64,000 nucleotides of DNA from Acuticoccus sp. I52.16.1 (GCF_022865125.1 NZ_CP094828.1:558001-622000), one strand, 5' to 3'. Counted from the stretch's first letter, positions 53,654-62,934 are shown. A program made the numbers and translations. Notes: generated by a model not told the origin, from the sequence alone.

Positions 53654-54517
53654 CTACGCCTCGCCGCCGAGGGATCGGATCCGCCAGGAGGCGCCGCCGT
53701 CCTGCGCCAGCCGCGCCGTCAGAGCCGGAAGGAGGACGCCGAGCTCGGCCTCCAGCGTGAACGGCGGGTTGACGACGATCACGCCCGAGCCCGACAGGCC
53801 CGCCGCGCCCGCGTCCCGCACGCTCATCTCGGCGGCGAGGATCCTGGGGATCCCTACCGCGCGCAGGTCACGGTGGAGGATGTCGACCGGCGCGCCGGCC
53901 TTCAGCGGATACCAGAGCAGATAGACGCCGTTGGCGAAGCGCCGGTGCGCCGCCTTCAGACCGTCCACCAGGCGCCCCCAGTCGGCCGCCTCCTCGAACG
54001 GCGGGTCGACGAGCACCAGGCCGCGCCGCTCCTTGGGTGGCAGATGGGCCCCCAGCGCCAGCCAACCGTCGAGGTGCAGCACCTTGATGCGTCCGTCCCG
54101 GCCCAGCGCGTCCACCAGCAGCCCATGGTCGACCGGGTGCAGCTCGATGGCCTCCAGCGCGTCGTCCGCGCGCAGCATCTGCTGCACGATCAGCGGCGAA
54201 CCCGGATAGTGCAGCAGCCGGCCCGCGTTGACGGCCGCCACCGCCGCGCGGAACGGCGCCAGCAGCGCCTCGGCCTCGGCCGTCAGCGGGGCGCCGTCCA
54301 GCCGGCCGATCCCCTCGCGCCATTCCGGCGAGCGGACCGCCTCGGACGCGCCGAGGTCGTAGAGGCCTATGCCGGCGTGCGTGTCGATCACGCGGATGGG
54401 CTTGGCCTTGCGCTTCAGGTAGTCGAGGATCCGGGTGAGGACGACGTGCTTGAGGATGTCGGCATGGTTGCCGGCGTGGAAGGCGTGACGGTAGTTCAGG
54501 GCCGGTCCGCCGCCCAT
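53654..54517 (-). CDS. rlmJ: 23S rRNA (adenine(2030)-N(6))-methyltransferase RlmJ
   Basis: The protein carries the RlmJ N-terminus '[49 protein letters not shown]', the methyltransferase motif '[11 protein letters not shown]' (DPPF for adenine N6) and '[11 protein letters not shown]'. It methylates A2030 of 23S rRNA. Family members begin [11 protein letters not shown]; here that Met position is CTG at 54499, so either CTG is used or translation starts at the ATG at 54517 (used here, 287 residues), overlapping the preceding nucleosidase gene by 22 bp. Neither has a strong ribosome site. Confidence 0.9.
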   Translation of the reverse strand: MGGGPALNYRHAFHAGNHADILKHVVLTRILDYLKRKAKPIRVIDTHAGIGLYDLGASEAVRSPEWREGIGRLDGAPLTAEAEALLAPFRAAVAAVNAGRLLHYPGSPLIVQQMLRADDALEAIELHPVDHGLLVDALGRDGRIKVLHLDGWLALGAHLPPKERRGLVLVDPPFEEAADWGRLVDGLKAAHRRFANGVYLLWYPLKAGAPVDILHRDLRAVGIPRILAAEMSVRDAGAAGLSGSGVIVVNPPFTLEAELGVLLPALTARLAQDGGASWRIRSLGGEA

Positions 54518-55413
54518 TCGGCCAGGAAGGCCCGCAGCACGGCCGCCGAGTTGGCTGCCGCGAGGCCCATGAAGACTTCCATCTCGTTGGCCGCGCCGCT
54601 GCCGCCGGCGAGGTCGGACAGCGAGCGGAAGGCGATGAACGGGACGCCGTTGGTCGCCGCCACGTGCGCCACCGCGGCACTCTCCATGTCGACCACCTTC
54701 GCCTCGAAGGTGTCGAAGATGTACGCGCGCACGTCGGCATTGTCGACGAAGGCCGAGCCCGAGACGCCCTTGCCGCCGATTGTGATCCCCGGCGCCTCGG
54801 TCAGGCAGAGGTTCTCGGTCATGCAATCGTCGAGCGTGAGATCCTCCACCGCGGCGCGCGCAGTCTCCAGCAGCGCCCGGTCGACGGGGAACCAGAACCG
54901 GTGCTCCGGCTCCTCCACGCCCTCGCTGCGCACCAGCTCCGGCTGCGGGAAGATCATGCCGAGGTTGGCGATATCGCGGTGCATGAAGGGCGGCACCTCG
55001 TAGCCCTCGCCCGTCTGCCGCGCGAGGAGCACGTTGAAGTAGGAGCCCCATTCGGCCGGCACCACGACCTCCCCCAGCGTCAACGACGGATCGACGCCGC
55101 CGGCGATGCCGGAGAAGGCGATGGCCGCGACGTCGTAGCGGTCGACCACCATCTGGGCCGACATGGCGGCGTTGACCATGCCGACGCCCGACAGCAGCAG
55201 CACCACCGGCGCGCCCTCGATCTCGCCGGTCACGAACCGCACGCCGTGCTCGACCGTGTCGGCGCGGTTCTCCAGCATGTCCTGCAGGACGCCCCACTCC
55301 GGCGCGAAGGCCGACATCACCGCGATGCGGGGCGTACCGTCGGCCCCCTCCGCCACGGCGGGGGCGGCGGAAAGGGCCAGCGCGGCGATCATCGGCAGAA
55401 TCGGGCGAAGCAT
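54496..55413 (-). CDS. Exported MTA/SAH nucleosidase-like protein (PNP/UDP superfamily)
   Basis: The 305-residue precursor has a signal peptide (MLRPILPMIAALALSAAPAVA/EGAD). The body follows MtnN: 'IAVMSAFAPEWGVLQDML' with a Glu at the E12 position, 'VLLLSGVGMVNAAMSAQMVVDRYDVAAIAFSGIAGGVDPSLTLGEVVVP', 'VVDMESAAVAHVAATNGVPFIAFRSLSDLAGG' with the ribose-binding Glu and catalytic Asp. The catalytic set looks intact. The classical enzyme is cytosolic, so a periplasmic form suggests scavenging of extracellular nucleosides. It lies 26 bp after the DUF2938 gene. Confidence 0.85.
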   Translation of the reverse strand: MLRPILPMIAALALSAAPAVAEGADGTPRIAVMSAFAPEWGVLQDMLENRADTVEHGVRFVTGEIEGAPVVLLLSGVGMVNAAMSAQMVVDRYDVAAIAFSGIAGGVDPSLTLGEVVVPAEWGSYFNVLLARQTGEGYEVPPFMHRDIANLGMIFPQPELVRSEGVEEPEHRFWFPVDRALLETARAAVEDLTLDDCMTENLCLTEAPGITIGGKGVSGSAFVDNADVRAYIFDTFEAKVVDMESAAVAHVAATNGVPFIAFRSLSDLAGGSGAANEMEVFMGLAAANSAAVLRAFLAEWAADRP

Positions 55414-55439
55414 CGGTGGGTCTCCGGGTACGAGGCGTC

Positions 55440-55916
55440 TCAGCCGGCGAAGACGAGGGCCACCAGCCACATGCCGAGGCCGAACACGGTGTGCGCCGAG
55501 AGATTGACGGCCCGCACGGTCCATTTGTTGGGCCGGCGCGACGCGGCGAAGCCCGCGCCCATGGCCGGCGCCATGACGAGCCAGCCCGCCAGCACCGTGA
55601 CCCAGCCGACGATCAATGCGGGCAGCAGCGTCGGCGCGTCGAGCCAGCCGAGCCCCGCCACGATCACCACGACGCCGACATAGAGGATGCCGATGAGATA
55701 GTGCATCGTCCACCCGACGGCCGTCTCGCCGGGGATCGAGGCGGCGTCGGCGATGCTGGCGTGGACGAAGGTGCCGCGCGGCATGTGGGCGAACCAGCGC
55801 CCGCCCATCGTCCAGTTGGCGCCCGGCAGGCCCAGCCGCGCCAGCAGCATCAGATACAGGTCGAAGATCGCGGTCGCGCCGACGCCGATGAGAACGATGC
55901 GCAGGAAATCGAGCAA
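55440..55916 (-). CDS. DUF2938 family membrane protein
   Basis: A 158-residue protein with four to five hydrophobic helices: 'LDFLRIVLIGVGATAIFDLYLMLLARLGLPGANWTMGGRWFAHMPRGTFVHASIADAASIPGE' then 'HYLIGILYVGVVVIVAG' and 'LPALIVGWVTVLAGWLVMAPAMGAGFAASRRPNKWTVRAVNLSAHTVFGLGMWL'. These match the DUF2938 family of unknown function. It sits 118 bp downstream of gltB and 26 bp upstream of the exported nucleosidase gene on the same strand. Confidence 0.82.
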   Translation of the reverse strand: MLDFLRIVLIGVGATAIFDLYLMLLARLGLPGANWTMGGRWFAHMPRGTFVHASIADAASIPGETAVGWTMHYLIGILYVGVVVIVAGLGWLDAPTLLPALIVGWVTVLAGWLVMAPAMGAGFAASRRPNKWTVRAVNLSAHTVFGLGMWLVALVFAG

Positions 55917-56034
55917 CGGTATTCTCCGTCTTGTCGTGTTGTTGGGGTGCCGGCGGACGCACCGCCGGCCCGGATGCGGGAGGCCACCCGCGCCGCGGCG
56001 GCGATGACGCCGCCCGCCGCCGGGAGACGGCGGG

Positions 56035-59000
56035 TTATTCCGCCGCCATCCCCATGCGCTGCGTCTCCATCTCTTCCATCGCCCGGCGATAGTCGACCGG
56101 CATCACCTTGACGAACTTCGGCCGGAAGACGTCCCAGTGGTCGAGGATCTGCTGGCCGCGCGCCGATCCGGTCCACTTGACGTGGTTCTGGATCATCGTC
56201 AGCAGGCGCTCCTCGTCGTGGTGCGTCATGTTCACCGAGACGTCGACACGGCCCTTGGTCTCGAGGTCGCCGCCGTGATGGTGCAGACGCTCCATCAGGT
56301 CGTCCTCCTCGAGCACCGGCTCCAGCTCGACCATGGCGAGGTTGCAGCGCTTCTTGAAGTCGCCCTCCTCGTCCAGCACGTAGGCGACACCGCCCGACAT
56401 GCCGGCCGCGAAGTTGCGCCCCGTGTAGCCCAGCACGGCCACCGCGCCGCCGGTCATGTATTCGCAGCCGTGGTCGCCGCAGCCTTCCACCACCGCCACA
56501 GCACCGGAGTTGCGCACGGCGAAGCGCTCGCCCGCCACACCCGCAAAGTAGGCCGACCCGGCGATGGCGCCGTAGAGCACCGTGTTGCCGACGATGATCG
56601 ACTCGGTCGGGACGATCATCGAGTCCGGCCGCGGCCGCACGATGATGCGCCCGCCGCACAGGCCCTTGCCGACATAGTCGTTGGCGTCGCCCGTCAGCTC
56701 CAGGGTCACGCCCGCGGCCAGCCACGCGCCGAACGACTGGCCCGCGGTACCGGCGAGCTTCACGACGATGGTGCCGTCGTGCAGGCCCTCCATGCCGTGC
56801 GCCTTGGCGATCTCGCCCGACAGCATGGCGCCGACGGTGCGGTCGATGGAGTTGACCTCGCGCTCGATCACCACCGGTTCCTCGCTGGCGATGGCGGCCT
56901 GCGATTCGGCGATGAGCTGGCGGTCGAGCACGGTCTCGATCGGGTGGAGCTGGCGCGTGGTGTTGCGCTGCTCCTCCATCGGCTCGGGCATCTTCACGAA
57001 GACCTTGCGGAAATCGAGGCCCTTGGCCTTGTAGTGGTCGAGCAGGCGGTGCTGGTCGAGCGTGTCGACCATGCCGATCGCCTCGTCCATGGTGCGGAAG
57101 CCGGCCGCGGCGAGGTAGGTGCGCACCTCCTCGGCCACGAAGAACATGAAGTTGATCACGTGCTCCGGCAGGCCCTTGAAGCGCCGGCGCAGCACCGGAT
57201 CCTGCGTCGCCACGCCCACCGGGCAGGTGTTGAGATGGCACTTGCGCATCATGATGCAGCCGGCCGCGATCAGCGGCGCGGTCGAGAAGCCGAACTCGTC
57301 GGCCCCCAGCAGCGCGCCGATGAAGACGTCGCGCCCGGTCTTCAGCCCACCGTCGACCTGGAGGCGGATGCGGCTGCGCAAGCCGTTGGCGACCAGCGTC
57401 TGGTGCGCCTCGGCGAGGCCCATCTCCCAGGGCGAACCGGCGTGCTTGATCGAGGTGAGCGGCGAGGCGCCCGTGCCGCCGTCGTAGCCGGCGATGGTGA
57501 TATGATCGGCCCGCGCCTTGGCGACACCGGCCGCCACCGTGCCGACCCCCACCTCGGAGACGAGCTTGACCGAGATGTCGGCCGCCGGGTTGACGTTCTT
57601 CAGGTCGAAGATGAGCTGCGCCAGATCCTCGATCGAGTAGATGTCGTGGTGCGGCGGCGGGGAGATGAGGCCCACACCCTGCGTCGAGTGGCGCAGCTTG
57701 GCGATCACCGCGTCGACCTTGTGGCCGGGGAGCTGGCCGCCCTCGCCGGGCTTGGCCCCCTGCGCCATCTTGATCTGGATCTGGTCGGCGTTGACCAGAT
57801 ACTCGGTGGTGACGCCGAACCGGCCGGACGCGACCTGCTTGATCGCCGAGCGCTTGGACGCGCCCGACGGCAGCGGCCGGAAGCGGTCCGGATCCTCACC
57901 GCCCTCACCCGTGTTCGACTTGCCGCCGATCTGGTTCATGGCGAGCGCCAGCGTCTCGTGCGCCTCCTTGGAGATGGCGCCGAGCGACATCGCGCCCGTG
58001 ACGAAGCGCTTCACGATGTCGGCGGCGGACTCCACCTCCTCGACCGGGATCGCCGAGCGGCCGGTTTCCGCGGCATCCTTGATGCGGAAGAGCCCGCGCA
58101 CGGCGAAGCGGCCCGCGTCGTCGTTGATGAGGCGCGAATACTCGTCGTAACGGTCCTGGGCGTTGCCGCGCACCGCATGCTGCAGGTTGGCCACCGCATC
58201 GGCATGCCAGAAGTGGTGCTCGCCGCGCGTACGGAAGGCGTACTCGCCGCCGACCTCGAGGTGACGCGCCATCAGGACGTCGTCCGAGAAGGCGATCCTG
58301 TGGCGCCGCACGGTCTCCTCGGCGACCTCCATCAGGCCGACACCCTCGATCGTGGTGGCGGTGCCGAAGAAGAACCGGTCGACGAAGTCCTGGGACAGGC
58401 CGACCGCGTCGAAGATCTGCGCGCCGCAGTAGGACTGGTAGGTGGAGATGCCCATCTTGGACATCACCTTCAAAAGACCCTTGTCGATCGACTTGATGTA
58501 GCGCTGCACGATCTCCTGATCGTCGACCTCCTCGGGGAAGCCCTTGTGCAGCTCGGTCAGCGTCTCGAACGCGAGGTAGGGGTTGATCGCCTCCGCGCCG
58601 TAGCCGGCGAGGACCGCGAAGTGATGCACCTCGCGCGGCTCCCCCGTCTCCACCACCAGACCGACCGAGGTGCGCAGGCCCTTGCGGATGAGGTGATGGT
58701 GGACGCCCGCCGTCGCCAGCACCGCCGGAATCGCGATGCGCGAGCGCGACACCAGCCGGTCCGACAGGACGATGATGTTGTACCCGTCGCGCACGGCCTT
58801 CTCGGCCCGGTCGCACAGGCGGTCGATCATGTCGGCCATGCCCTCCGCGCCCTGCTCGGCGGGGTAGGTGATGTCCAGCGTCTTGGTGTGGAACTGGTCG
58901 TCGGCGATGTCGCCGATCTCGCGGATCTTCTCCAGGTCGTCGTTGGTGAGGATCGGCTGGCGCACTTCCAGACGCTTGCGCTTGGTCTGCCCTTCGAGGT

Positions 59001-60696
59001 CGAAGAGGTTGGGGCGCGGGCCGATGAACGACACCAGGCTCATGACGAGTTCCTCGCGGATCGGGTCGATCGGCGGGTTCGTCACCTGGGCGAAGTTCTG
59101 CTTGAAGTAGGTGTAGAGCAGCTTGGAGCGGTCCGACAGCACGGAGAGCGGCGTGTCGGTCCCCATCGAGCCGAGCGCCTCCTGCCCGGTGATCGCCATC
59201 GGGGAGAGAAGCAGCTTCAGGTCTTCCTGCGTGTAGCCGAACGCCTGCTGCCGGTCGAGCAGCGACTCGTTGGTGCGCGGCGCGCGCGAGCGGACCGCCT
59301 GCTGGTCCTCCAGCACGATCTGCGTCTTGTCGAGCCAGGCCTGGTACGGCTTCTCCGAGGCGAGCTGGCGCTTGACCTCCTCGTCGGAGATGATGCGGTG
59401 CTCCTCGAGGTCGATCAGCAGCATCTTGCCCGGCTGCAGGCGCCACTTGGTCTTGATGCGGCTGTCGTCGATCGGCAGCACGCCGGCCTCCGAGCCCATC
59501 ACCACCAGCCCGTCGTGGGTCACGCAGTAGCGCGCCGGCCGCAGTCCGTTGCGGTCGAGCGTGGCGCCGATCTGGCGGCCGTTGGTGAAGACGATCGCCG
59601 CCGGGCCGTCCCACGGCTCCATGAGGGCGGCGTGATACTCGTAGAAGGCGCGGCGCTCGTCCGACATCAGCGGGTTGCCGGCCCACGCCTCGGGCACCAG
59701 CATCGCCATCGCGTGGGCGAGCGAGTGCCCGCCCTGGACGAGGAATTCCAGCGCGTTGTCGAAGCAGGCGGTGTCGGACTGGCCCTCGTAGGAGATCGGC
59801 CACAGCTTGGAGATCTCGTCGCCGAAGAGCGACGAGGACGCCGTCGCCTGACGCGCGGCCATCCAGTTCTTGTTGCCGCGCAGCGTGTTGATCTCGCCGT
59901 TGTGGGCGACCATCCGGAACGGATGCGCGAGGCCCCAGGAAGGGAAGGTGTTGGTCGAGAAGCGCTGGTGGATCAGCGCCATCGCCGACTTGAAGCGCTC
60001 GTCCGTCAGGTCGCGGTAGTAGGCGCCGAGCTGATGGGCGAGGAACATGCCCTTGTAGACGATCGTGCGGCACGACAGCGAGCAGATGACGAAGCCGTGC
60101 TCGGCGGGCGATTCGCCGCCGTAGACGGTGTTCGAGATCACCTTGCGCAGGATGAACAGGCGCCGCTCGAAGTCGGTCTCGTTGTCGATCCCCGGGCCGC
60201 GGGCGACGAAGAACTGCTTGATCACTGGCTCGGACGCGGCGACCGACGCCGACAGGATCTCGGAGTTCACCGGAACGTCGCGCCAGCCCAGCAGCGTCTG
60301 CCCCTCGGCGGCGATCACCTCTTCCACGACCGCGGTCTTGGCGACGTGTTCGGGCGGCAGGAAGATCATGCCGACGGCATACTCGCCCTGCGGCGGCAGC
60401 GTGAAGCCGAGCCGCTCGGATTCGGCACGGAACATCTCGTCCGGCATCTGCATCAGCAGGCCGGCGCCGTCACCCATCTCCGGGTCCGCCCCCACCGCGC
60501 CGCGATGGGTCAGATTGACCAGAATCTCCAGGCCCTGTTTGACGATCTCGTGCTTGGCGACATTGTTGATGTCGGCGATGAAGCCGACTCCGCACGCGTC
60601 GTGCTCCTTGTCGGCCCGATAGAGGCCCTCGGTCGGAGCGCGACGGGTCGCGGTGGTCGGCGCGTGAGAGCGTGCGATGGGCAACAACTGGGTCAT
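56035..60696 (-). CDS. gltB: Glutamate synthase large subunit
   Basis: The 1553-residue protein has a short propeptide and then C35 (EHDACGVGFIAD), the N-terminal nucleophile of the class II glutamine amidotransferase domain with 'QRFSTNTFPSWGLAHPFRMVAHNGEINTLRGN'. A central domain, the FMN domain (YDGGTGASPLTSIKHAGSPWEMGLAEAHQTL), the 3Fe-4S cysteines (CIMMRKCHLNTCPVGVATQDP) and a C-terminal GXGXG beta-helix follow. It makes two glutamates from glutamine and 2-oxoglutarate with GltD. The ATG at 60696 has AAGGAG seven bases upstream; an in-frame TTG at 60702 overlaps that site and is less likely. Confidence 0.97.
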   Translation of the reverse strand: MTQLLPIARSHAPTTATRRAPTEGLYRADKEHDACGVGFIADINNVAKHEIVKQGLEILVNLTHRGAVGADPEMGDGAGLLMQMPDEMFRAESERLGFTLPPQGEYAVGMIFLPPEHVAKTAVVEEVIAAEGQTLLGWRDVPVNSEILSASVAASEPVIKQFFVARGPGIDNETDFERRLFILRKVISNTVYGGESPAEHGFVICSLSCRTIVYKGMFLAHQLGAYYRDLTDERFKSAMALIHQRFSTNTFPSWGLAHPFRMVAHNGEINTLRGNKNWMAARQATASSSLFGDEISKLWPISYEGQSDTACFDNALEFLVQGGHSLAHAMAMLVPEAWAGNPLMSDERRAFYEYHAALMEPWDGPAAIVFTNGRQIGATLDRNGLRPARYCVTHDGLVVMGSEAGVLPIDDSRIKTKWRLQPGKMLLIDLEEHRIISDEEVKRQLASEKPYQAWLDKTQIVLEDQQAVRSRAPRTNESLLDRQQAFGYTQEDLKLLLSPMAITGQEALGSMGTDTPLSVLSDRSKLLYTYFKQNFAQVTNPPIDPIREELVMSLVSFIGPRPNLFDLEGQTKRKRLEVRQPILTNDDLEKIREIGDIADDQFHTKTLDITYPAEQGAEGMADMIDRLCDRAEKAVRDGYNIIVLSDRLVSRSRIAIPAVLATAGVHHHLIRKGLRTSVGLVVETGEPREVHHFAVLAGYGAEAINPYLAFETLTELHKGFPEEVDDQEIVQRYIKSIDKGLLKVMSKMGISTYQSYCGAQIFDAVGLSQDFVDRFFFGTATTIEGVGLMEVAEETVRRHRIAFSDDVLMARHLEVGGEYAFRTRGEHHFWHADAVANLQHAVRGNAQDRYDEYSRLINDDAGRFAVRGLFRIKDAAETGRSAIPVEEVESAADIVKRFVTGAMSLGAISKEAHETLALAMNQIGGKSNTGEGGEDPDRFRPLPSGASKRSAIKQVASGRFGVTTEYLVNADQIQIKMAQGAKPGEGGQLPGHKVDAVIAKLRHSTQGVGLISPPPHHDIYSIEDLAQLIFDLKNVNPAADISVKLVSEVGVGTVAAGVAKARADHITIAGYDGGTGASPLTSIKHAGSPWEMGLAEAHQTLVANGLRSRIRLQVDGGLKTGRDVFIGALLGADEFGFSTAPLIAAGCIMMRKCHLNTCPVGVATQDPVLRRRFKGLPEHVINFMFFVAEEVRTYLAAAGFRTMDEAIGMVDTLDQHRLLDHYKAKGLDFRKVFVKMPEPMEEQRNTTRQLHPIETVLDRQLIAESQAAIASEEPVVIEREVNSIDRTVGAMLSGEIAKAHGMEGLHDGTIVVKLAGTAGQSFGAWLAAGVTLELTGDANDYVGKGLCGGRIIVRPRPDSMIVPTESIIVGNTVLYGAIAGSAYFAGVAGERFAVRNSGAVAVVEGCGDHGCEYMTGGAVAVLGYTGRNFAAGMSGGVAYVLDEEGDFKKRCNLAMVELEPVLEEDDLMERLHHHGGDLETKGRVDVSVNMTHHDEERLLTMIQNHVKWTGSARGQQILDHWDVFRPKFVKVMPVDYRRAMEEMETQRMGMAAE

Positions 60697-60848
60697 CGTC
60701 AATCTCCTTCAGCCCGCCGCCAAGCGGGCACGCCTCTTGTTCGGGTCGCTCGTCTCCCTCAGGACGAGCGGCTCGAGCACCCGTCCTGATTGTTCGGAGG
60801 CTCGGCACGCGCTGACACCGTCGGCCGCGCGGCAGGTCGGTATAGCGT

Positions 60849-60868
60849 GTTTGTGCGTAGGCGCAAAC
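60849..60868. promoter_or_regulatory. Dyad upstream of gltB
   Basis: GTTTGTGC-GTAG-GCGCAAAC is an 8-bp inverted repeat with one mismatch, centred about 160 bp upstream of the gltB start. The 256-bp gap between gltB and the dctM stop contains no gene. The dyad has the look of a dimeric regulator's operator; which regulator is unknown. Confidence 0.4.
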
Positions 60869-60952
60869 GGCGGCTCGTCCGGGACGCATCATGCAAGCGC
60901 GCGGCCAACCCGCCAATACCCCCGCACGCGCCCCGACTGTCGCCCGCGACGC

Positions 60953-62227
60953 TTACAGGTTGAACGGCAGCCACAACGCGAGCTGCGGGAACACGGTAAT
61001 CGCCAGCACCGTCAGGAGCATCAGCGCCAGGAAGGGCAGGATCCCGCGCGACACCTCGGTCAACGTTCCGTTGCCGACCGCCTGGATCACATAAAGATTC
61101 AATCCCACCGGCGGCGTGATCAGCGCGCACTCGACCATGATGACGAAGAAGACGCCGAACCAGATCGGGTCGATCCCCAGCGGAATCAAGGCCCCGGCCA
61201 GCACCGGCACCATGATGAGAAGGAGCGACAGGCTCTCCATCACCAGCCCCATGATGAGGAGCACCACCGCCACCGCCATGATGAAGAGGCTCGGCGAGGC
61301 GATCGTGTCGATGATGAAGGACGAGACGTCCTGCGGGATGCGGTAGAGCGCGATCGCCTTGCCGAACACCTTGGCGCCGGCGACGATGAGGAGGATCGCC
61401 ACCGTCGTGCGCATCGACATCACGGTCGCTTCCCACAGCGCCCGCAGCGTCAGGGTCCGCAACACGATGCCGGTGACGAAGAGCGCGCCGGCGAAGCCGA
61501 TGGCGGCCGCCTCGGTCGGCGTATACCAGCCGCGATAGATGCCGGTGATGACGAGGCCCGACAAGAGGATCGTCGGGAAGGCGCGCACGCCGGTCTGCCG
61601 CCGCTCGGCCCAGGTCGCCTTCTCCACCCGCTCCAGCTGCGGCTGCGTGCGCGCGTAGAGGATCGAGTAGATGATGAAGAGCACGATCATGATCAGCCCC
61701 GGCCCGACACCGGCGATGAAAAGCGCCAGCACCGATTCCTCGGTGATCACGCCGTAGATGATCATGATCAGGGATGGCGGGATCAGGATGCCGAGCGTGC
61801 CGCCTGCGGCCAGCACGCCGAAGGTGAAGTGCCGCGGGTAGCCGCGCGACGTCATCTCCGGGATCGCGACCGTGCCGATGGTGGCCGCCGTCGCGACCGA
61901 GGAGCCGGAGATCGCCGCGAAGACGCCGCAGGAGAGGATCGTCGCCACAGCGAGGCCGCCGGGAAGGTGCCCGACCCAGGCTTGCAGCGCGGCGAAGAGG
62001 TCGCGCCCCACCCCGCCCTTCAGCATGACGTTGGCCATCAAGAGGAAGAGCGGCACGGCGACGAGGACGAACGAGTCCATCGCCGACAGGAGCCCCGCCG
62101 GCGCCATCAGCGGCGAGAAGCCGCCGAGCGCCAGGAGGATGATGCCGAGCCCGCCCAGAACGAAGGCGACGGGGATACCCGTCAACAACAGCAGGAAGAG
62201 CGCGACGAGAATGGCAATCGAGATCAC
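60953..62227 (-). CDS. dctM: TRAP transporter large permease, DctM family (second system)
   Basis: The 424-residue membrane protein has about 12 helices and DctM signatures: 'LLSAMDSFVLVAVPLFLLMANVMLKGGVGRDLF', 'SCGVFAAISGSSVATAATIGTVAIPEMTSRGYPRHFTFGVLAAGGTLGILIPPSLIMIIYGVITEESVLALFIAGVGPGL' and 'VECALITPPVGLNLYVIQAVGNG'. It differs from the DctM at 7064 in nearly every variable region, so it serves another substrate. The start is a GTG at 62227 with AGGAGGC upstream, overlapping the stop of a small open frame. Confidence 0.94.
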   Translation of the reverse strand: MISIAILVALFLLLLTGIPVAFVLGGLGIILLALGGFSPLMAPAGLLSAMDSFVLVAVPLFLLMANVMLKGGVGRDLFAALQAWVGHLPGGLAVATILSCGVFAAISGSSVATAATIGTVAIPEMTSRGYPRHFTFGVLAAGGTLGILIPPSLIMIIYGVITEESVLALFIAGVGPGLIMIVLFIIYSILYARTQPQLERVEKATWAERRQTGVRAFPTILLSGLVITGIYRGWYTPTEAAAIGFAGALFVTGIVLRTLTLRALWEATVMSMRTTVAILLIVAGAKVFGKAIALYRIPQDVSSFIIDTIASPSLFIMAVAVVLLIMGLVMESLSLLLIMVPVLAGALIPLGIDPIWFGVFFVIMVECALITPPVGLNLYVIQAVGNGTLTEVSRGILPFLALMLLTVLAITVFPQLALWLPFNL

Positions 62228-62421
62228 GGGCGGGCCTCCTCGGTCGGACGCCCGGCCGCGACGGTGCGTGCGCGGCCCGCCTCTATCGGCGCCGCCGGCG
62301 TGAAGACCACCGGGTCGAGATGTTCGGGATCCCAAATATGATCAAAGAACAACTTTGAGTGTCCCATTGTGAGCCGCATCTCGCAAATTCGGGTGCCGGC
62401 CGCCGGGTCGGGGCGAGCCAC
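62224..62421 (-). CDS. Possible 65-codon gene between dctQ and dctM
   Basis: The frame runs from a GTG 10 bp after the dctQ stop to a TGA overlapping the dctM GTG (GTGA). An inner ATG gives 47 residues beginning MGHSKLFFDHIWDPEHLDPV. The middle (SKLFFDHIWDPEHLDPVVFTPAAP) looks like protein rather than frame noise and is more AT-rich than its surroundings. There is no good ribosome site for the GTG. It would fill the otherwise odd 203-bp gap inside a TRAP operon. I do not recognise a family. Confidence 0.42.
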   Translation of the reverse strand: MARPDPAAGTRICEMRLTMGHSKLFFDHIWDPEHLDPVVFTPAAPIEAGRARTVAAGRPTEEARP

Positions 62422-62430
62422 GAAGGGGGG

Positions 62431-62925
62431 TCAGAGTTCGATGTGATCGGACGCGGCGGTGGCCACACCCTGGCGCGGGACCGCGAAGATCAGCGCCACC
62501 GCCTGGATGGCGATCAGCGCGAAACCGAGCGGCACCGAGGCCTGGCTCACCCACGACGGCAGGTCGAGCATCGACCCCACGGTGCGACCGCGCTCGAACG
62601 AGTTCCAGGCGATCGGCGTGCCGTGCCAGGCCACGAAGCCGGAGATCACCGCCACGAAGACGAGGCTGAACACCTCCATCACGTTGCGCAGTGCCGGGGG
62701 CAGCTTTTCGGTGATGACCGTGACGCGGATGTGGTCGCCCCCGCGAAGGAGGGCCGCGCTCCCGATGAACACGGCCCAGATCATCGCCAGGCGCGAGAGC
62801 TCTTCGGCCCAGATCGTCGGCGCGTTGAAGAAGTAACGCGCCACGACCTCGTATGTGAGCATGACACCGATCGCGAACAGGAGAACCGACGCGATCGCCG
62901 CCGTGACCTGAGCCACTCCCCGCAT
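62431..62925 (-). CDS. dctQ: TRAP transporter small permease, DctQ family (second system)
   Basis: The 164-residue protein has four hydrophobic segments and the DctQ pattern 'ASVLLFAIGVMLTYEVVARYFFNAPTIWAEELSRLAMIWAVFIGSAALLRGGDHIRVTVITEKLPP', including the conserved 'R+FFN.P..W.EE..R......F.G.A...R...HI.V'. It follows dctP by 9 bp. Together with DctM it forms the membrane part of the second TRAP transporter. Confidence 0.92.
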   Translation of the reverse strand: MRGVAQVTAAIASVLLFAIGVMLTYEVVARYFFNAPTIWAEELSRLAMIWAVFIGSAALLRGGDHIRVTVITEKLPPALRNVMEVFSLVFVAVISGFVAWHGTPIAWNSFERGRTVGSMLDLPSWVSQASVPLGFALIAIQAVALIFAVPRQGVATAASDHIEL

Positions 62926-62934
62926 GGCAGTTCC

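Noticed and set aside
56137-60789. Plus-strand open frame of about 1550 codons opposite gltB
   Set aside because: It mirrors gltB codon for codon, is rich in His/Arg/Val/Asp/Gly and has no recognisable domain. gltB has complete catalytic motifs on the other strand.
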